Source: Acidobacteriota bacterium
GTDB taxonomy: Bacteria > Actinomycetota > Acidimicrobiia > Spongiisociales > UBA5794
NCBI GenBank assembly: GCA_004356175.1
Contig: SMXV01000093.1
Location: forward strand, 1-7,225
Length of the DNA stretch: 7,225 nt
Reading direction: 5' to 3'
Of this stretch, positions 6,752 through 7,225 are shown in pieces; positions within the stretch are counted from its first letter, which is position 1, and every line of letters begins with the position of its first letter. The translations under genes were made by a program, and so were the position numbers. Below the pieces are notes generated by a model. The model ran no database searches. It was given only the letters and a program-made list of their open reading frames with translations, and was not told the DNA's origin.

Positions 6752-6971
6752 ACCGGATTGCTGTTCCCCTATGGCTCAGCGCTCAGGTCATCCTCAATTC
6801 CTCAATGTGTCTCGTAGGCCTTGTGGTCCATCGAGCACCGCCCTATGGGCACTCGGCCAGTGTGTGCAGCTCTCGTATCCTCCGGGAATGACTCAGGGCA
6901 GCGCGGAAGTTCGCCGGTCATGATGATCCTCCATGGTGTGGCGGGCCATCGTACCAACGAGAGAGACGCGG
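6752..6971 (-). other. Gap between TipAS-domain gene and SulP gene
   Basis: 220 bases separating two genes read in the same direction. It holds the possible 39-codon frame above and an exact 8-bp direct repeat TCCTCAAT at 6791-6798 and 6799-6806, some 40-55 bases before the SulP start, where a regulator could bind. No clear -35/-10 pair could be assigned. Whether the SulP operon has its own promoter here or is read through from upstream is open. Confidence 0.35.
6802..6921 (-). CDS. Possible 39-aa reading frame with strong Shine-Dalgarno ahead of SulP
   Basis: On the minus strand GGAGG lies six bases before an ATG at 6921, opening 39 codons to a TGA at 6802-6804. The product begins MTGELPRCPESFPED and contains two Cys (8 and 29) with no membrane segment; I recognise no family. 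It ends 50 nt before the SulP start. A short hairpin, GCCC-TAT-GGGC, lies at 6840-6850 within it. It could be a leader peptide, a small protein, or chance. The ribosome site is the only positive evidence, so confidence is low. Confidence 0.25.
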   Translation of the reverse strand: MTGELPRCPESFPEDTRAAHTGRVPIGRCSMDHKAYETH

Positions 6972-7225
6972 CTACTGGATGTATCTGCTCGCAATGGCCT
7001 GGGACATGTACCGCGCGAGGCCACCGCCGGCGGTGTTGATATTCGAACGAAATCGCTCATCCACGACGTACATCGATCCGAGTCCTGCGTGGATCTCGTC
7101 CGAACAGTCGTCGTACCACTTCGAGATGTGGTCTCTGTGCGTGTCGACCAGTGCTGCGGCCTCGCAGCGTATTTCGCTGGGACGTTGTGTGCCATGAGAG
7201 ATACGAACGATGCCTAATATCGTCA
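6972..7225 (-). CDS. C-terminus of a TipAS-domain (MerR/TipA-like) protein, 5' end outside window
   Basis: A minus-strand frame is open from the window edge (first full codon at 7221-7223) to the TAG at 6972-6974, 83 residues with no start codon in view. It shows the end of the TipAS antibiotic-recognition domain (PF07739): HRDHISKWYDDCSDEIHAGL, then GSMYVVDERFRSNI, then GLARYMSQAIASRYIQ at the C-terminus. The pattern H-R-x-H-I-x-x-W-x-x-x-C, a later M-Y-V-x-D-x-R-F, and G-L-A-x-x-x-x-x-A-I is that of TipA-type proteins. These are usually MerR-family activators with an N-terminal DNA-binding domain, or shorter stand-alone TipAS binders; which form this is lies outside the window. In TipA the domain binds thiopeptides and related compounds. 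The cysteine (in YDDCSD) matches the position where TipAS attaches thiostrepton covalently, by recalled family pattern. SulP lies 220 bases downstream on the same strand. Confidence 0.8.
   Translation of the reverse strand, partial: TILGIVRISHGTQRPSEIRCEAAALVDTHRDHISKWYDDCSDEIHAGLGSMYVVDERFRSNINTAGGGLARYMSQAIASRYIQ

Noticed and set aside
6893..7195. 100-aa minus-strand frame with an ATG start
   Set aside because: It is rich in Thr, Ser and Arg without any recognisable fold, and it is a shadow of the TipAS frame on the same strand, which has clear family motifs.
6933..7217. 94-aa plus-strand frame, and the 72-aa frame at 6979-7197
   Set aside because: Both are antisense to the TipAS coding region and show no protein-like pattern.

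Overview
The window most likely comes from the chromosome of an actinobacterium, possibly class Acidimicrobiia. The clues are a DUF4328 membrane protein with an N-terminal WW-x-ASDGKWYPPE motif, a TipAS-type regulator domain, a flippase-like protein with a fused kinase-like domain, a tRNA with no encoded CCA, and moderately high GC. The taxonomic call is inference from these features; no search was run.

Layout. (1) 1-596, plus: the 3' part of a membrane-anchored thioredoxin-fold protein with a CLVC active site. (2) 597-854: a convergent intergenic space holding a strong hairpin and a perfect 18-bp palindrome matching the CRP consensus TGTGA-N6-TCACA. (3) 855-1616, minus: a DUF4328 multi-pass membrane protein, probably read from a leaderless transcript. 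(4) 1629-2063: a non-coding stretch. (5) 2076-2390, plus: a 104-aa protein with two membrane segments and an internal 30-nt duplication. (6) 2391-2611: no confident gene. (7) 2612-2684, plus: tRNA-Arg(CCT), ending in a hairpin shared with the convergent gene. (8) 6751 down to 2721, minus: a translationally coupled pair, a SulP anion transporter with a STAS domain followed by a 779-aa fusion of membrane domain, pseudokinase and LPG-synthase-type flippase domain; the ATGA overlap joins them. (9) 6752-6971: a gap with a possible 39-codon reading frame behind a strong Shine-Dalgarno. (10) 6972-7225, minus: the C-terminus of a TipAS-domain protein that has no start codon in the window and is easily missed.

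How the genes work together. Only the SulP/flippase pair shows direct evidence of joint expression. The TipAS gene lies upstream in the same direction and could regulate or be co-transcribed with it, but the 220-bp gap leaves that open. The rest appear to be independent housekeeping or envelope genes. No mobile element, CRISPR array, toxin-antitoxin pair or defence system was seen. The most unusual items are the pseudokinase-flippase fusion coupled to a SulP transporter, and the CRP-like palindrome placed where no gene starts.
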